DNA from: Planctomycetota bacterium
GTDB taxonomy: Bacteria; Planctomycetota; UBA1135
Assembly (NCBI GenBank): GCA_014382465.1
Contig: JACNJP010000373.1
Location: forward strand, 1-5,179
Direction: 5' to 3'
DNA length: 5,179 nucleotides
Shown here: positions 1 through 5,179 of the stretch, one piece after another
Layout of the letters: every line of letters starts with the position of its first letter
Position numbering within the stretch: the first letter of the stretch is position 1
Notes under the pieces: model-generated
What the model saw: only the letters and a program-made list of their open reading frames with translations
What the model was told of the DNA's origin: nothing
Database searches by the model: none
Position numbers and translations under genes: made by a program

Positions 1-263
1 GCCTCAAGTTGGGGGGCCGGGTGGGGGAGAGCGGCGGCCAGCCCGGCCCGGTCGAGCGCCCCCCCCCGGCCCGACTCGACCCGCCGCCGGGCCTGCATCC
101 GGAGCAGCAGGCCGCCGCAGATCACGGCCGCCAGCCCGAGCGCGAAGAGGGGCCAGGCGAGGCCCTCCACCGGATCGCCGAAGCCAGCGGCGCCGACCGT
201 GGCGGCGCAGAATCCGAGGACCAGCAGTGCGCGAGGAGCGAGGGCGAGGAGGAGCTCGGACAT
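1..263 (-). CDS. Small membrane protein of unknown function, 3' end missing
   Basis: I do not recognise this gene. It starts at ATG 263-261 and stays open for 87 codons to the left edge, so its C-terminus is outside the window. Two hydrophobic stretches look like membrane helices: about residues 9-26 (around LLVLGFCAATVGAAGF) and 37-55 (around LFALGLAAVICGGLLL). A basic stretch, RMQARRR, follows the second helix and, by the positive-inside rule, suggests that the region after it is cytoplasmic. The start lies 5 bases after the stop of the OPT transporter gene, with only CCGCC between, and there is no clear Shine-Dalgarno sequence, so translation is probably coupled to the upstream gene. A run of nine G residues on the coding strand (positions 67-59) encodes Gly-Gly-Ala; the frame after it is less certain if that run was miscalled. 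A role as a helper of the transporter is possible, but the only support is position. Confidence 0.6.
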   Translation of the reverse strand, partial: MSELLLALAPRALLVLGFCAATVGAAGFGDPVEGLAWPLFALGLAAVICGGLLLRMQARRRVESGRGGALDRAGLAAALPHPAPQLE

Positions 264-268
264 GGCGG

Positions 269-2212
269 TCAGGCGAAGCTGTAGGAGACCTTGACCACCG
301 CGTGGACGACGCCGACGAGGGCGTCGCCGACGATCAGGCCGGCGGCGATCGGCACGCCCTTGTCCTCGGCGAAGCGGGCGCCGCGCCATCGGGAGACCAG
401 GATGTTCAGGATGCCGCCGATGCCGAACACGATCATGTACTCGAAGGGCAGGTACATCGAGAGGCCGACCATGACCCCCATTCCGGGGGAGACCAGCAGG
501 GAGACGACCAGGCCGAGCAGGGCCCCGGCGAGGTACTTGCCCAAGGGCACGTCGCCGCCCTGGACGATCTTGATCGCGCTCTCCAGCGCGCCGGCCTGGG
601 GAGCGCCGAGCTCCGGCGTGCCCTTGGGCCGGACGGTGGGCAGGCCGTGCGTCTCGGAGTGCCCGGCGACGAAGGCGTCGGTGGCGGCGGTGGCGGCGGA
701 GGCGGCGGCGCTGGCGGCCTGGTCGGCGGCCTTGGCGTCGAGGTACTGCTGCTCGATGCCGGTCTCGGCGAGCCGCCGCTGGTAGAGCACCTCGGCCTGG
801 GCCGGGCCGAAGGCGTAGGCCTTCCACAGCACGATGACGGTGACCACGGAGACCGCCGGCCCGATCCAGCAGGTGGCGATCTGGGCCACCTGCTGCTTCA
901 CCGGCAGGCTGCCGACCAGGTAGCCGGTCTTGAGGTCGGCCATCATGTCGGCGCACATCGAGGTGGCGACGCAGACGGCGGCGCCGAGGGTCACGGCCGG
1001 CACCACGAACTGGTCGCCGGTGCCCATGATCGCCATCATGATGGCGATCGCGATCAGGGCCAGACCGGACAGCGGTGACCAGTCGGTGCGGCCGGTGGTC
1101 TGGGCCACGACCAGGCCGGCCAGCCACATCCAGATGCCGCCGGCGAGGGTCATCACGGCCGCCACCCCCCAGCCGACGCTGGCGCCGCCCGAGAGCTTGG
1201 CCGCCAGCAGGACCATGGCGAGCCCGACCACGGTGGCGACCACCAGCACCTTGAAGGGCACCTCCTCGCGCCGCCCCCCGTCGCCGCCCGCGCGCAGGCT
1301 CGACATCGCCGCCTTGAGCGCCGGCGCGGCGACGATGATGCCGGCCACCGCGCCGCCCAGGATCATGCCGATGCCGACGTGGCGCGAGCTGAAGTGGGCG
1401 AACTCGCCGAGGAACTCCTCGCCGCGGGCGTAGTCGCGCGAACCCAGGTCGAAGTCGGCGAAGCGGGCCGGCACCCAGCCGAGCAGGATCGCCGCCGGCA
1501 CCAGGATCCAGTAGTTGAGCAGCGTGCCGTAGAGCACCACCAGGCCCGGTCGGCCGGCGAGGTAGCCGGCGCCGAGGCTCAGCAGGCTGACCGCGAACAG
1601 CGCCGTGAAGCCGGCCGGCAGGTGGAGCAGCGGCGACAGGTCGAGGGCCTCAGGGACCAGCGGGTCGGCCTCGGCGCGCGACCAGTTCTTGGTCAGCGCC
1701 GAGATGACCCCGGAGAGCAGAACGCCGCCGACCAGCAGCCGCGCCTTCTCGCCGCCGGCGCCGGGCGACTGGAGGATCGCGGCGACCGCCGTGCCCTCGG
1801 GGAAGCGCAACCGCTCGAACTCGATGATCTGCTTGCGCAGCGGGATGATCATCACCACCCCCAGCAGCGAGCCGGCGACGGCCGCCAGGATCAGCGCCGG
1901 ATAGCGGATCTCCTGCTCCAGGCCGAGCAGGCACAGCACCGGCACGGTGAAGATGATGCCGGCGTTGACCGTGTTGACCGAGCTGGCGACGGTCTGGAAG
2001 ATGTTGACCTCGAGGATCGACCCGACCCGGAACACCCCCCGCAGCAGGCCGAAGCCGAGCACCGCCGCCACCGCCGAGCCGACGATCGTGAAGCCGATCT
2101 GGAGGCCGGCGTAGCAGATGCCCATGTTGAGCACCAATCCCACCAGCGTCCCGCCGATGAGGCTGGCCGCGGTGAGTTCGCGGTACGGGCGTTGGGCAGG
2201 CACGGCGGGCAT
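269..2212 (-). CDS. OPT family oligopeptide transporter
   Basis: This is an inner-membrane secondary transporter of the OPT family (oligopeptide transporters and their yellow-stripe-like relatives), which usually imports short peptides, or metal chelates in the YSL branch, with protons. The product is 647 residues, normal for bacterial members, with about 15-16 hydrophobic segments. Family-like stretches include YAGLQIGFTIVGSAVAAVLGF near residues 34-54 (compare YLGLKxGxTxxxSxPAAVxGF), ILEVNIFQTVASS (66-78), FPEGTA (137-142) and DLKTGYLVGSLPVKQQ (426-441, the family's DLKTGYLVGATPRKQQ motif). GVPIAAGLIVGDALVGV (619-635) matches the usual C-terminal helix. An alanine-rich hydrophilic loop lies at about 491-515. 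I chose ATG 2212-2210 because an upstream in-frame ATG at 2332 would add 40 non-family residues read antisense to the exporter gene. There is no strong Shine-Dalgarno. The gene is divergent from the ThrE gene and followed at 5 bases by a small membrane protein gene. The substrate cannot be read from the sequence. Confidence 0.9.
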   Translation of the reverse strand: MPAVPAQRPYRELTAASLIGGTLVGLVLNMGICYAGLQIGFTIVGSAVAAVLGFGLLRGVFRVGSILEVNIFQTVASSVNTVNAGIIFTVPVLCLLGLEQEIRYPALILAAVAGSLLGVVMIIPLRKQIIEFERLRFPEGTAVAAILQSPGAGGEKARLLVGGVLLSGVISALTKNWSRAEADPLVPEALDLSPLLHLPAGFTALFAVSLLSLGAGYLAGRPGLVVLYGTLLNYWILVPAAILLGWVPARFADFDLGSRDYARGEEFLGEFAHFSSRHVGIGMILGGAVAGIIVAAPALKAAMSSLRAGGDGGRREEVPFKVLVVATVVGLAMVLLAAKLSGGASVGWGVAAVMTLAGGIWMWLAGLVVAQTTGRTDWSPLSGLALIAIAIMMAIMGTGDQFVVPAVTLGAAVCVATSMCADMMADLKTGYLVGSLPVKQQVAQIATCWIGPAVSVVTVIVLWKAYAFGPAQAEVLYQRRLAETGIEQQYLDAKAADQAASAAASAATAATDAFVAGHSETHGLPTVRPKGTPELGAPQAGALESAIKIVQGGDVPLGKYLAGALLGLVVSLLVSPGMGVMVGLSMYLPFEYMIVFGIGGILNILVSRWRGARFAEDKGVPIAAGLIVGDALVGVVHAVVKVSYSFA

Positions 2213-2220
2213 TATGGCGG

Positions 2221-2249
2221 TTCGCCGGGCGCCGCCCGGGCCCGGCGAA
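2221..2249. repeat. Perfect 10-bp inverted repeat, candidate operator or leader hairpin
   Basis: The left arm TTCGCCGGGC (2221-2230) and right arm GCCCGGCGAA (2240-2249) are exact reverse complements, separated by 9 bases (GCCGCCCGG). The site is central in the OPT/ThrE intergenic region, ends directly before the possible -10 box at 2250 and lies 8 bases from the OPT start codon. As DNA, the 19-bp centre-to-centre arm spacing could suit a dimeric regulator. As RNA, it would form a very stable GC-rich stem in the OPT leader, near its ribosome-binding region. It has no T-tract, so it is not a standard terminator. Its function is inferred. Confidence 0.6.
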
Positions 2250-2264
2250 TAGAATCCGGGGTTC

Positions 2265-2269
2265 GGGAG
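2265..2269 (+). promoter_or_regulatory. Ribosome binding site of the ThrE-family gene
   Basis: GGGAG lies 7 bases before ATG 2277 and is the only clear Shine-Dalgarno-like sequence before a start codon in this window. It supports ATG 2277 as the start of the exporter gene. Confidence 0.6.
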
Positions 2270-2276
2270 CCCCCTG

Positions 2277-3533
2277 ATGTCACCTAGGACCAACGCGAGC
2301 CCGGAGATCACCTTCGCCCTGAAGCTGGCCAAGGCCCTGCACCGCTACGGCACGCCGGCCCACCGCCTCGAGGACGTGCTGGTGGCGCTGTCGGACCGGC
2401 TCGGCGTCCAGGGCAGTTTCTTCTCGACGCCGACGGCGCTGTTCGCCTCCTTCGAGGGCGGCGGCGAGGAGTCGACGCACATGCAGCGCTTCCAGGACAG
2501 CGACACCGACCTCGGCAAGCTGTCGGACCTGGACGCGCTGTTCAACGACGTCTGGTTCCAGCGCATCGACCTGGAGGAGGCCGCGCGGCGGGTGGACCAG
2601 CTGATCGCGGCGCCGCCGCGCTACGGCCGGCTGGCGGTCTTCCTCAGCTTCGGGCTGGCCTCGGGCGGAGCGGCGAGGTTCTTCGGCGGTGGCCTGGCGG
2701 AGATGCTGCTGGCGACGCTGGCGGGCTTCGGCCTCGGCCTGGTGGTCTTCGCCCGGGCCCGCCTGCCGTGGCTGAAGCGGCTGTTCGAGCCGGTCGGCGC
2801 CCTGGTGGTGACCCTGATCGTGATGGCCGGGGTGGCCTGCTGGCCCGGCGCCTCCGCCGACCAGGCGATCCTCGGCGGCCTGATCGTGATGGTTCCCGGC
2901 TTCAGCCTGACGGTGGCGATCACCGAACTGGCCACCCGCCACCTGGTGTCGGGCACGGCGCGGATGTCCGCCTCCCTGGTGCTGCTGCTGATGCTCGGCT
3001 TCGGCGTGATCTTCGGCCAGCAGCTGGGCACCCTGATGTTCGGGGCGGCCGTGAGCGCCACGCCGACGGCGCTGCCGGAGTGGACCGTCTACGCCACCCT
3101 GCCGGTGGCGGCGGCCACCATCTCCCTGCTTTTCCAGGTGCCGCTGCGGGACTTCCCGTGGGTCTTCCTGGTGTCGATGGCCGGCTTCCTGGGGGTGAAG
3201 GGCGGCAGCGAATGGCTCGGTCCGCGCCTGGCCCAGGACCTCGCCGACCCGCACTTCGGCTCCAAGCTCGGCGTGTTCCTCGGCGCGCTCCTGGTCGGCG
3301 CCGGGAGCAACCTCTACGCCAACCTGCTCGACCGCCCGGCGTCCGTCACCCGACTTCCCGGTATGCTGTTCCTGGTGCCCGGCGGCTTCAGCTTCCTCAG
3401 CATATCCGACATGATGCAGGGCAACGCACTCCAGGGCCTCGAGACCGCCTTCCAGGTCGCCGTCATCCTCACCTCCCTGGTCGTCGGCTTCCTGGTCTCC
3501 AACGCCCTGGTCCCGCCGAGGAAGATCCTCTGA
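2277..3533 (+). CDS. Threonine/serine exporter, ThrE family (fused two-part form)
   Basis: This is an inner-membrane protein of the ThrE family, which exports threonine and serine, as shown for Corynebacterium glutamicum ThrE. The product is 418 residues. A soluble N-terminal part (about 1-115) carries the family signature ALHRYGTPAHRLED (20-33) followed by FFSTPTALFASF (48-59), as in Pfam PF06738. About ten hydrophobic segments follow, roughly at 117-135, 139-160, 170-189, 195-215, 230-254, 271-287, 294-309, 329-348, 358-378 and 390-411. Each half has a similar Pro-Gly motif: MVPGFSLTVAITEL (205-218) in the first, and LPGMLFLVPGGFSF (360-373) in the second, which corresponds to the ThrE_2 part (PF12821). 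In Escherichia coli and many other bacteria the two halves are separate proteins (YjjP and YjjB); here they are fused, as in C. glutamicum. ATG 2277 is preceded by GGGAG. It is divergent from the OPT importer, suggesting export of amino acids released from imported peptides; that link is inference. Confidence 0.9.
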   Translation: MSPRTNASPEITFALKLAKALHRYGTPAHRLEDVLVALSDRLGVQGSFFSTPTALFASFEGGGEESTHMQRFQDSDTDLGKLSDLDALFNDVWFQRIDLEEAARRVDQLIAAPPRYGRLAVFLSFGLASGGAARFFGGGLAEMLLATLAGFGLGLVVFARARLPWLKRLFEPVGALVVTLIVMAGVACWPGASADQAILGGLIVMVPGFSLTVAITELATRHLVSGTARMSASLVLLLMLGFGVIFGQQLGTLMFGAAVSATPTALPEWTVYATLPVAAATISLLFQVPLRDFPWVFLVSMAGFLGVKGGSEWLGPRLAQDLADPHFGSKLGVFLGALLVGAGSNLYANLLDRPASVTRLPGMLFLVPGGFSFLSISDMMQGNALQGLETAFQVAVILTSLVVGFLVSNALVPPRKIL

Positions 3534-3597
3534 GGGGTCGTACGTCGATTGATATTCGAGGTACGACCCCGGATTTCAACTGACGTACGACCCCGGG
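3534..3597. repeat. REP-like intergenic element with three copies of a GTACGACCCC core
   Basis: Immediately after the ThrE stop codon, GGGGTCGTAC (3534-3543) pairs with GTACGACCCC (3561-3570). With one G/G mismatch and an inner TCGA/TCGA pairing (3545-3548 with 3556-3559), this gives a stem of 14 pairs over 15 positions and a 7-base loop. A third copy, GACGTACGACCCC (3582-3594), is a perfect 13-base inverted repeat of 3534-3546. Its GTACGACCCCGG (3585-3596) is a direct repeat of 3561-3572, with a 24-base period. The element fills almost the whole gap between two convergent genes. Repeated inverted cores of this kind are typical of REP/BIME palindromes spread by REP-associated tyrosine transposases. 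No T-tract follows the stem on either strand, so it is not a canonical terminator, though it may still stop or protect both transcripts. Confidence 0.7.
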
Positions 3598-3599
3598 CT

Positions 3600-4805
3600 C
3601 TACCAGGTGACCTGGCAGCGGAGCTGGGCGATGAGGGTGCTGTCGACGCCGTCGAGGTCGGCGTTGACGACTTCGAACATCAGGCGGGTGTTCGGGTTCA
3701 TGTACCAGTTCAGGCCGACGGTGACGTCGGTCAGCTCGCCGCCGGCGATGGCGCCGTCGGTGAGGTCGAGGGAGCTGTAGCGGAGCTTGGCTTCCCAGGC
3801 GTCGTCGCCGGCCGGCTCGGGCCCCTTGAAGGCGCCCGCCTCGGCGTCGTAGCGGCGGGAGTCGCCGTCGCTCAAGAACAGGCTGCCCTCGACGTAATAG
3901 CCGCTGAAGGTGGCGTCGCCGCCGGCGACCAGCTGGTTCTGGGCCTGGATGTACTCGCCCTGGACCGACACCGGCCCGGAGACCCAGGCCGCCTCCAGCC
4001 CGACCAGCGTGCTCTCGTCGGAGGCGAAGACCCCGGTGTCGACGAAGCGCGGCGACAGGTGGTTCTCGGGGCGCTCGCGCCACTGGGCGTCGTCGCCGTT
4101 GGGGCTGCGGCGGCTGACCGCGGCGCCGAGGTGCAGCAGGTCCTGGCCGTCGTTCTCCGAGTAGACCAGGCCGGTGACGCGGGCGGTGGCGCTCAGCTCG
4201 GAGTCGCTGACCTGCATGCCCTGGTCGTTCGAGTCCCGGAACACCCCGGCGGCCCAGGTGAAGCGGCCGTCGAGGTCGTCGGCGAGCATCACCCCGGTGC
4301 TCCGCGAGGGCGAGAAGGCGTTCGGCAGCCCGCGCTCCATGAAGGTGATGCTGTTCGAGCTGGTCAGCTCCTCGAGGCTGAACGGCTCCTTGAACTGGCC
4401 CACCGTCAGCTTTCCGGCCGGGAAGGCCGGGAAGGCGATGTAGACGTCCTTGAAGGCCGCAGCGCCGCCGGCGAAGTCGTACTGGGCCTTGAACTCGACC
4501 TCGTCGTGGATCGAGCCCGAGATGTACAGCCGGGTGCGGCGGAACTCGGTGCCGTCGTCGAGCGGGGCGCCGACCGCGGCCTCGATGGCGCGGTTGTTGC
4601 CGATGTAGGCCGTGTCCCACTGGATCCGGCCGCCCATCTTGGCCTTGAAGCTGCCGTCGGCGGCCTCGAAGCGGATACCGCCGCGGTAGTAGACCTCGAA
4701 GTCTTCACCGGGGCCTTGGGAGGGTTCCGGAGCGGCGAGCCCGCCGGCGGCAGGCTGCTGGAGTCCGGAGAGGGTCTGCATGAGCAGGAGTGCGGGGAGG
4801 ATCAT
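3600..4805 (-). CDS. OprO/OprP-type outer-membrane porin
   Basis: This is a porin of the phosphate-selective porin O and P family (PF07396), a trimeric 16-stranded beta-barrel in Pseudomonas. The 401-residue product has the family hallmarks: GGRIQWDTAYI (58-68), FRRTRLYISGSI (88-99), EVEFKAQYDFAGG (102-114), FKDVYIAF (118-125), and LTVGQFKEPFSLEELTSSN (133-151) followed by FMERGLPNAFSPSRSTGV (155-172). The second half shows alternating beta-strand patterns and ends LRCQVTW, an aromatic terminal residue as expected for assembly by the BAM complex, though Trp is less usual than Phe. The start at ATG 4805 gives a short hydrophobic leader (MILPALLLMQTLSG) with no Lys or Arg before it, a weak signal peptide, and there is no clear Shine-Dalgarno; an in-frame TAG 15 codons upstream limits extension. 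Many family members outside Pseudomonas are general or polyphosphate porins, so phosphate specificity is not established. No pho genes are nearby. Confidence 0.88.
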   Translation of the reverse strand: MILPALLLMQTLSGLQQPAAGGLAAPEPSQGPGEDFEVYYRGGIRFEAADGSFKAKMGGRIQWDTAYIGNNRAIEAAVGAPLDDGTEFRRTRLYISGSIHDEVEFKAQYDFAGGAAAFKDVYIAFPAFPAGKLTVGQFKEPFSLEELTSSNSITFMERGLPNAFSPSRSTGVMLADDLDGRFTWAAGVFRDSNDQGMQVSDSELSATARVTGLVYSENDGQDLLHLGAAVSRRSPNGDDAQWRERPENHLSPRFVDTGVFASDESTLVGLEAAWVSGPVSVQGEYIQAQNQLVAGGDATFSGYYVEGSLFLSDGDSRRYDAEAGAFKGPEPAGDDAWEAKLRYSSLDLTDGAIAGGELTDVTVGLNWYMNPNTRLMFEVVNADLDGVDSTLIAQLRCQVTW

Positions 4806-4909
4806 GGGCTTGCTGGGTTCGGGGTTCGTTCGAGTCCTGGGCCGCAGAGCCTAGGCGGCTTGGTCGAAGGAACCGGGAACCGGCGATGAAGAAGCCGTGA
4901 AGCCGCGGC
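4806..4909 (-). other. Intergenic region between phosphofructokinase and porin genes
   Basis: These 104 bases lie between two genes read in the same direction. They contain a 7-base tandem duplication, GGAACCG twice (4869-4882), the 10-base palindrome AGCCGCGGCT (4901-4910, overlapping the last base of the stop codon), and GCCTAGGC (4849-4856). I found no convincing -35/-10 pair for the porin and no stem followed by a T-tract for the phosphofructokinase. The length leaves room for a separate porin promoter. Confidence 0.4.
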
Positions 4910-5179
4910 TCAGGCCTTCTCCAGGCGCAGGTCGGCCATCGGCTGGATCCCCCCCGTCAGCGGCAGCGCGTAGTCGCGGAAGGCCGGCGCGACGCCGTTG
5001 TCGCCGGCGAGGAATTCCTCGGGCATGTCCTTGGTCACCCGCGCCACGCTCTCGAGCGGCGTGACGAAGACCTCCGAGCGGTAGGACTCCCCGGCCACCC
5101 GGCGGATGGCGATCGAGCCGCTGGCGTGGTCGCCGGAGACCGCCGCGCGGACCGCAGCGCGGCCGACCTCGCGGGCCTC
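4910..5179 (-). CDS. C-terminal part of a phosphofructokinase, probably PPi-dependent
   Basis: The frame is open from the right edge to TGA at 4912-4910 and gives the last 89 residues of a longer protein; its N-terminus and active site are outside the window. The fragment begins EAREVGRAAVRAAVSGDH and continues through SIAIRRV, FVTPLESVARVTKDMPEEF and GDNGVAPAFRDYALPLTGG. From memory this matches the C-terminal end of the PPi-type phosphofructokinases: the AxxVGRxAVxAAxxG helix, a strand with the xPLExVA segment, then MPxEFxxxxGNGVTxAFxxYAxPLxG. These enzymes phosphorylate fructose 6-phosphate to the 1,6-bisphosphate in glycolysis, reversibly when pyrophosphate is the donor. Whether this one uses ATP or pyrophosphate depends on residues not present here. 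The gene precedes the porin by 104 bases in the same direction. A GTG at 5098-5096 is an internal valine codon, not a start. Confidence 0.72.
   Translation of the reverse strand, partial: EAREVGRAAVRAAVSGDHASGSIAIRRVAGESYRSEVFVTPLESVARVTKDMPEEFLAGDNGVAPAFRDYALPLTGGIQPMADLRLEKA

Larger units (their letters stand above)
2213..2276. promoter_or_regulatory. Divergent intergenic control region between OPT and ThrE genes
   Basis: These 64 bases separate the start codons of the two divergent transporter genes and must hold, or lie next to, the signals for both unless the promoters are inside the coding regions. On the plus strand TAGAAT at 2250-2255 differs from the sigma-70 -10 consensus at one base and would start a short leader near 2262, but no -35 hexamer stands 16-18 bases upstream. 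On the minus strand no convincing promoter was found; CATAAT at 2216-2211 overlaps the OPT start codon and would place the transcript start inside the gene. The perfect inverted repeat at 2221-2249 fills the middle of the region and abuts the TAGAAT box. Confidence 0.45.

Noticed and set aside
227..1078. Long plus-strand open frame opposite the OPT gene
   Set aside because: The product is Gly/Asp/His-rich with a polyglycine run created by the alanine codons of the opposite strand; it has no family features.
1379..2287. Plus-strand open frame opposite the N-terminal half of the OPT gene
   Set aside because: Charged Arg/Glu/Gln-rich shadow translation with no recognisable domain; the opposite strand has conserved membrane helices.
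2213..2332. Upstream in-frame ATG at 2332 as the OPT start
   Set aside because: It would add 40 residues unlike the family, cross the divergent regulatory region and overlap the exporter gene.
2280..3254. Minus-strand open frame opposite the ThrE gene
   Set aside because: Arg/Gln/His-rich shadow product; the plus strand carries the complete ThrE signatures.
3534..3570. Standard intrinsic terminator for ThrE
   Set aside because: The stem is strong but no run of T follows it on either strand; the extra third arm fits a REP-like repeat better, though it may still affect transcript ends.
3469..4620. Second minus-strand frame overlapping the porin
   Set aside because: Arg/Pro-rich out-of-frame reading of the porin gene; no motif found.
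3549..4889. A 446-codon plus-strand open frame antisense to the porin, longer than the porin itself
   Set aside because: Its translation is a Val/Ala/Gly/Asp/Arg-rich low-complexity sequence with no recognisable motif, as expected opposite a GC-rich gene, while the minus strand gives a clear porin.
4910..5098. A separate 62-residue gene starting at GTG 5098
   Set aside because: The frame continues upstream without a stop to the window edge and matches the phosphofructokinase C-terminus across the GTG, which is an internal valine codon.

Overview
The window is 5,179 bases of very GC-rich (by eye about 70%), gene-dense DNA from a Gram-negative bacterium. The Gram-negative call rests on an outer-membrane porin of the OprO/OprP type and strongly G/C-biased third codon positions in every gene. 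The gene set fits high-GC environmental phyla such as Acidobacteriota, Myxococcota or Gemmatimonadota, but nothing here fixes the lineage. No RNA gene, insertion sequence, CRISPR array or phage gene was seen.

Layout. Positions 1-263 (minus) hold the start of a small, unrecognised membrane protein that runs off the left edge. Positions 269-2212 (minus) encode an OPT-family transporter, probably for oligopeptides, ending only 5 bases before the small gene, so the two look like one operon. A 64-base divergent intergenic region (2213-2276) carries a perfect 10-bp inverted repeat and a possible -10 box. Positions 2277-3533 (plus) encode a one-piece threonine/serine exporter of the ThrE family. Between this gene and the next, convergent one lies a compact repeat element (3534-3597) built from three copies of a GTACGACCCC core, two of which form a long hairpin. 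Positions 3600-4805 (minus) encode a complete OprO/OprP-type porin. After a 104-base gap, positions 4910-5179 (minus) hold the C-terminal 89 residues of a phosphofructokinase, probably of the pyrophosphate-dependent group.

How the genes may work together. The divergent OPT importer and ThrE exporter share one short control region and fit a peptide-use module: peptides enter through the OPT protein, are hydrolysed inside the cell, and surplus threonine or serine leaves through the exporter. This link is inferred from arrangement and family knowledge. The porin and phosphofructokinase lie beyond the repeat element and probably belong to separate transcription units.

The most notable non-coding features are the divergent-promoter inverted repeat and the REP-like element between the convergent genes.
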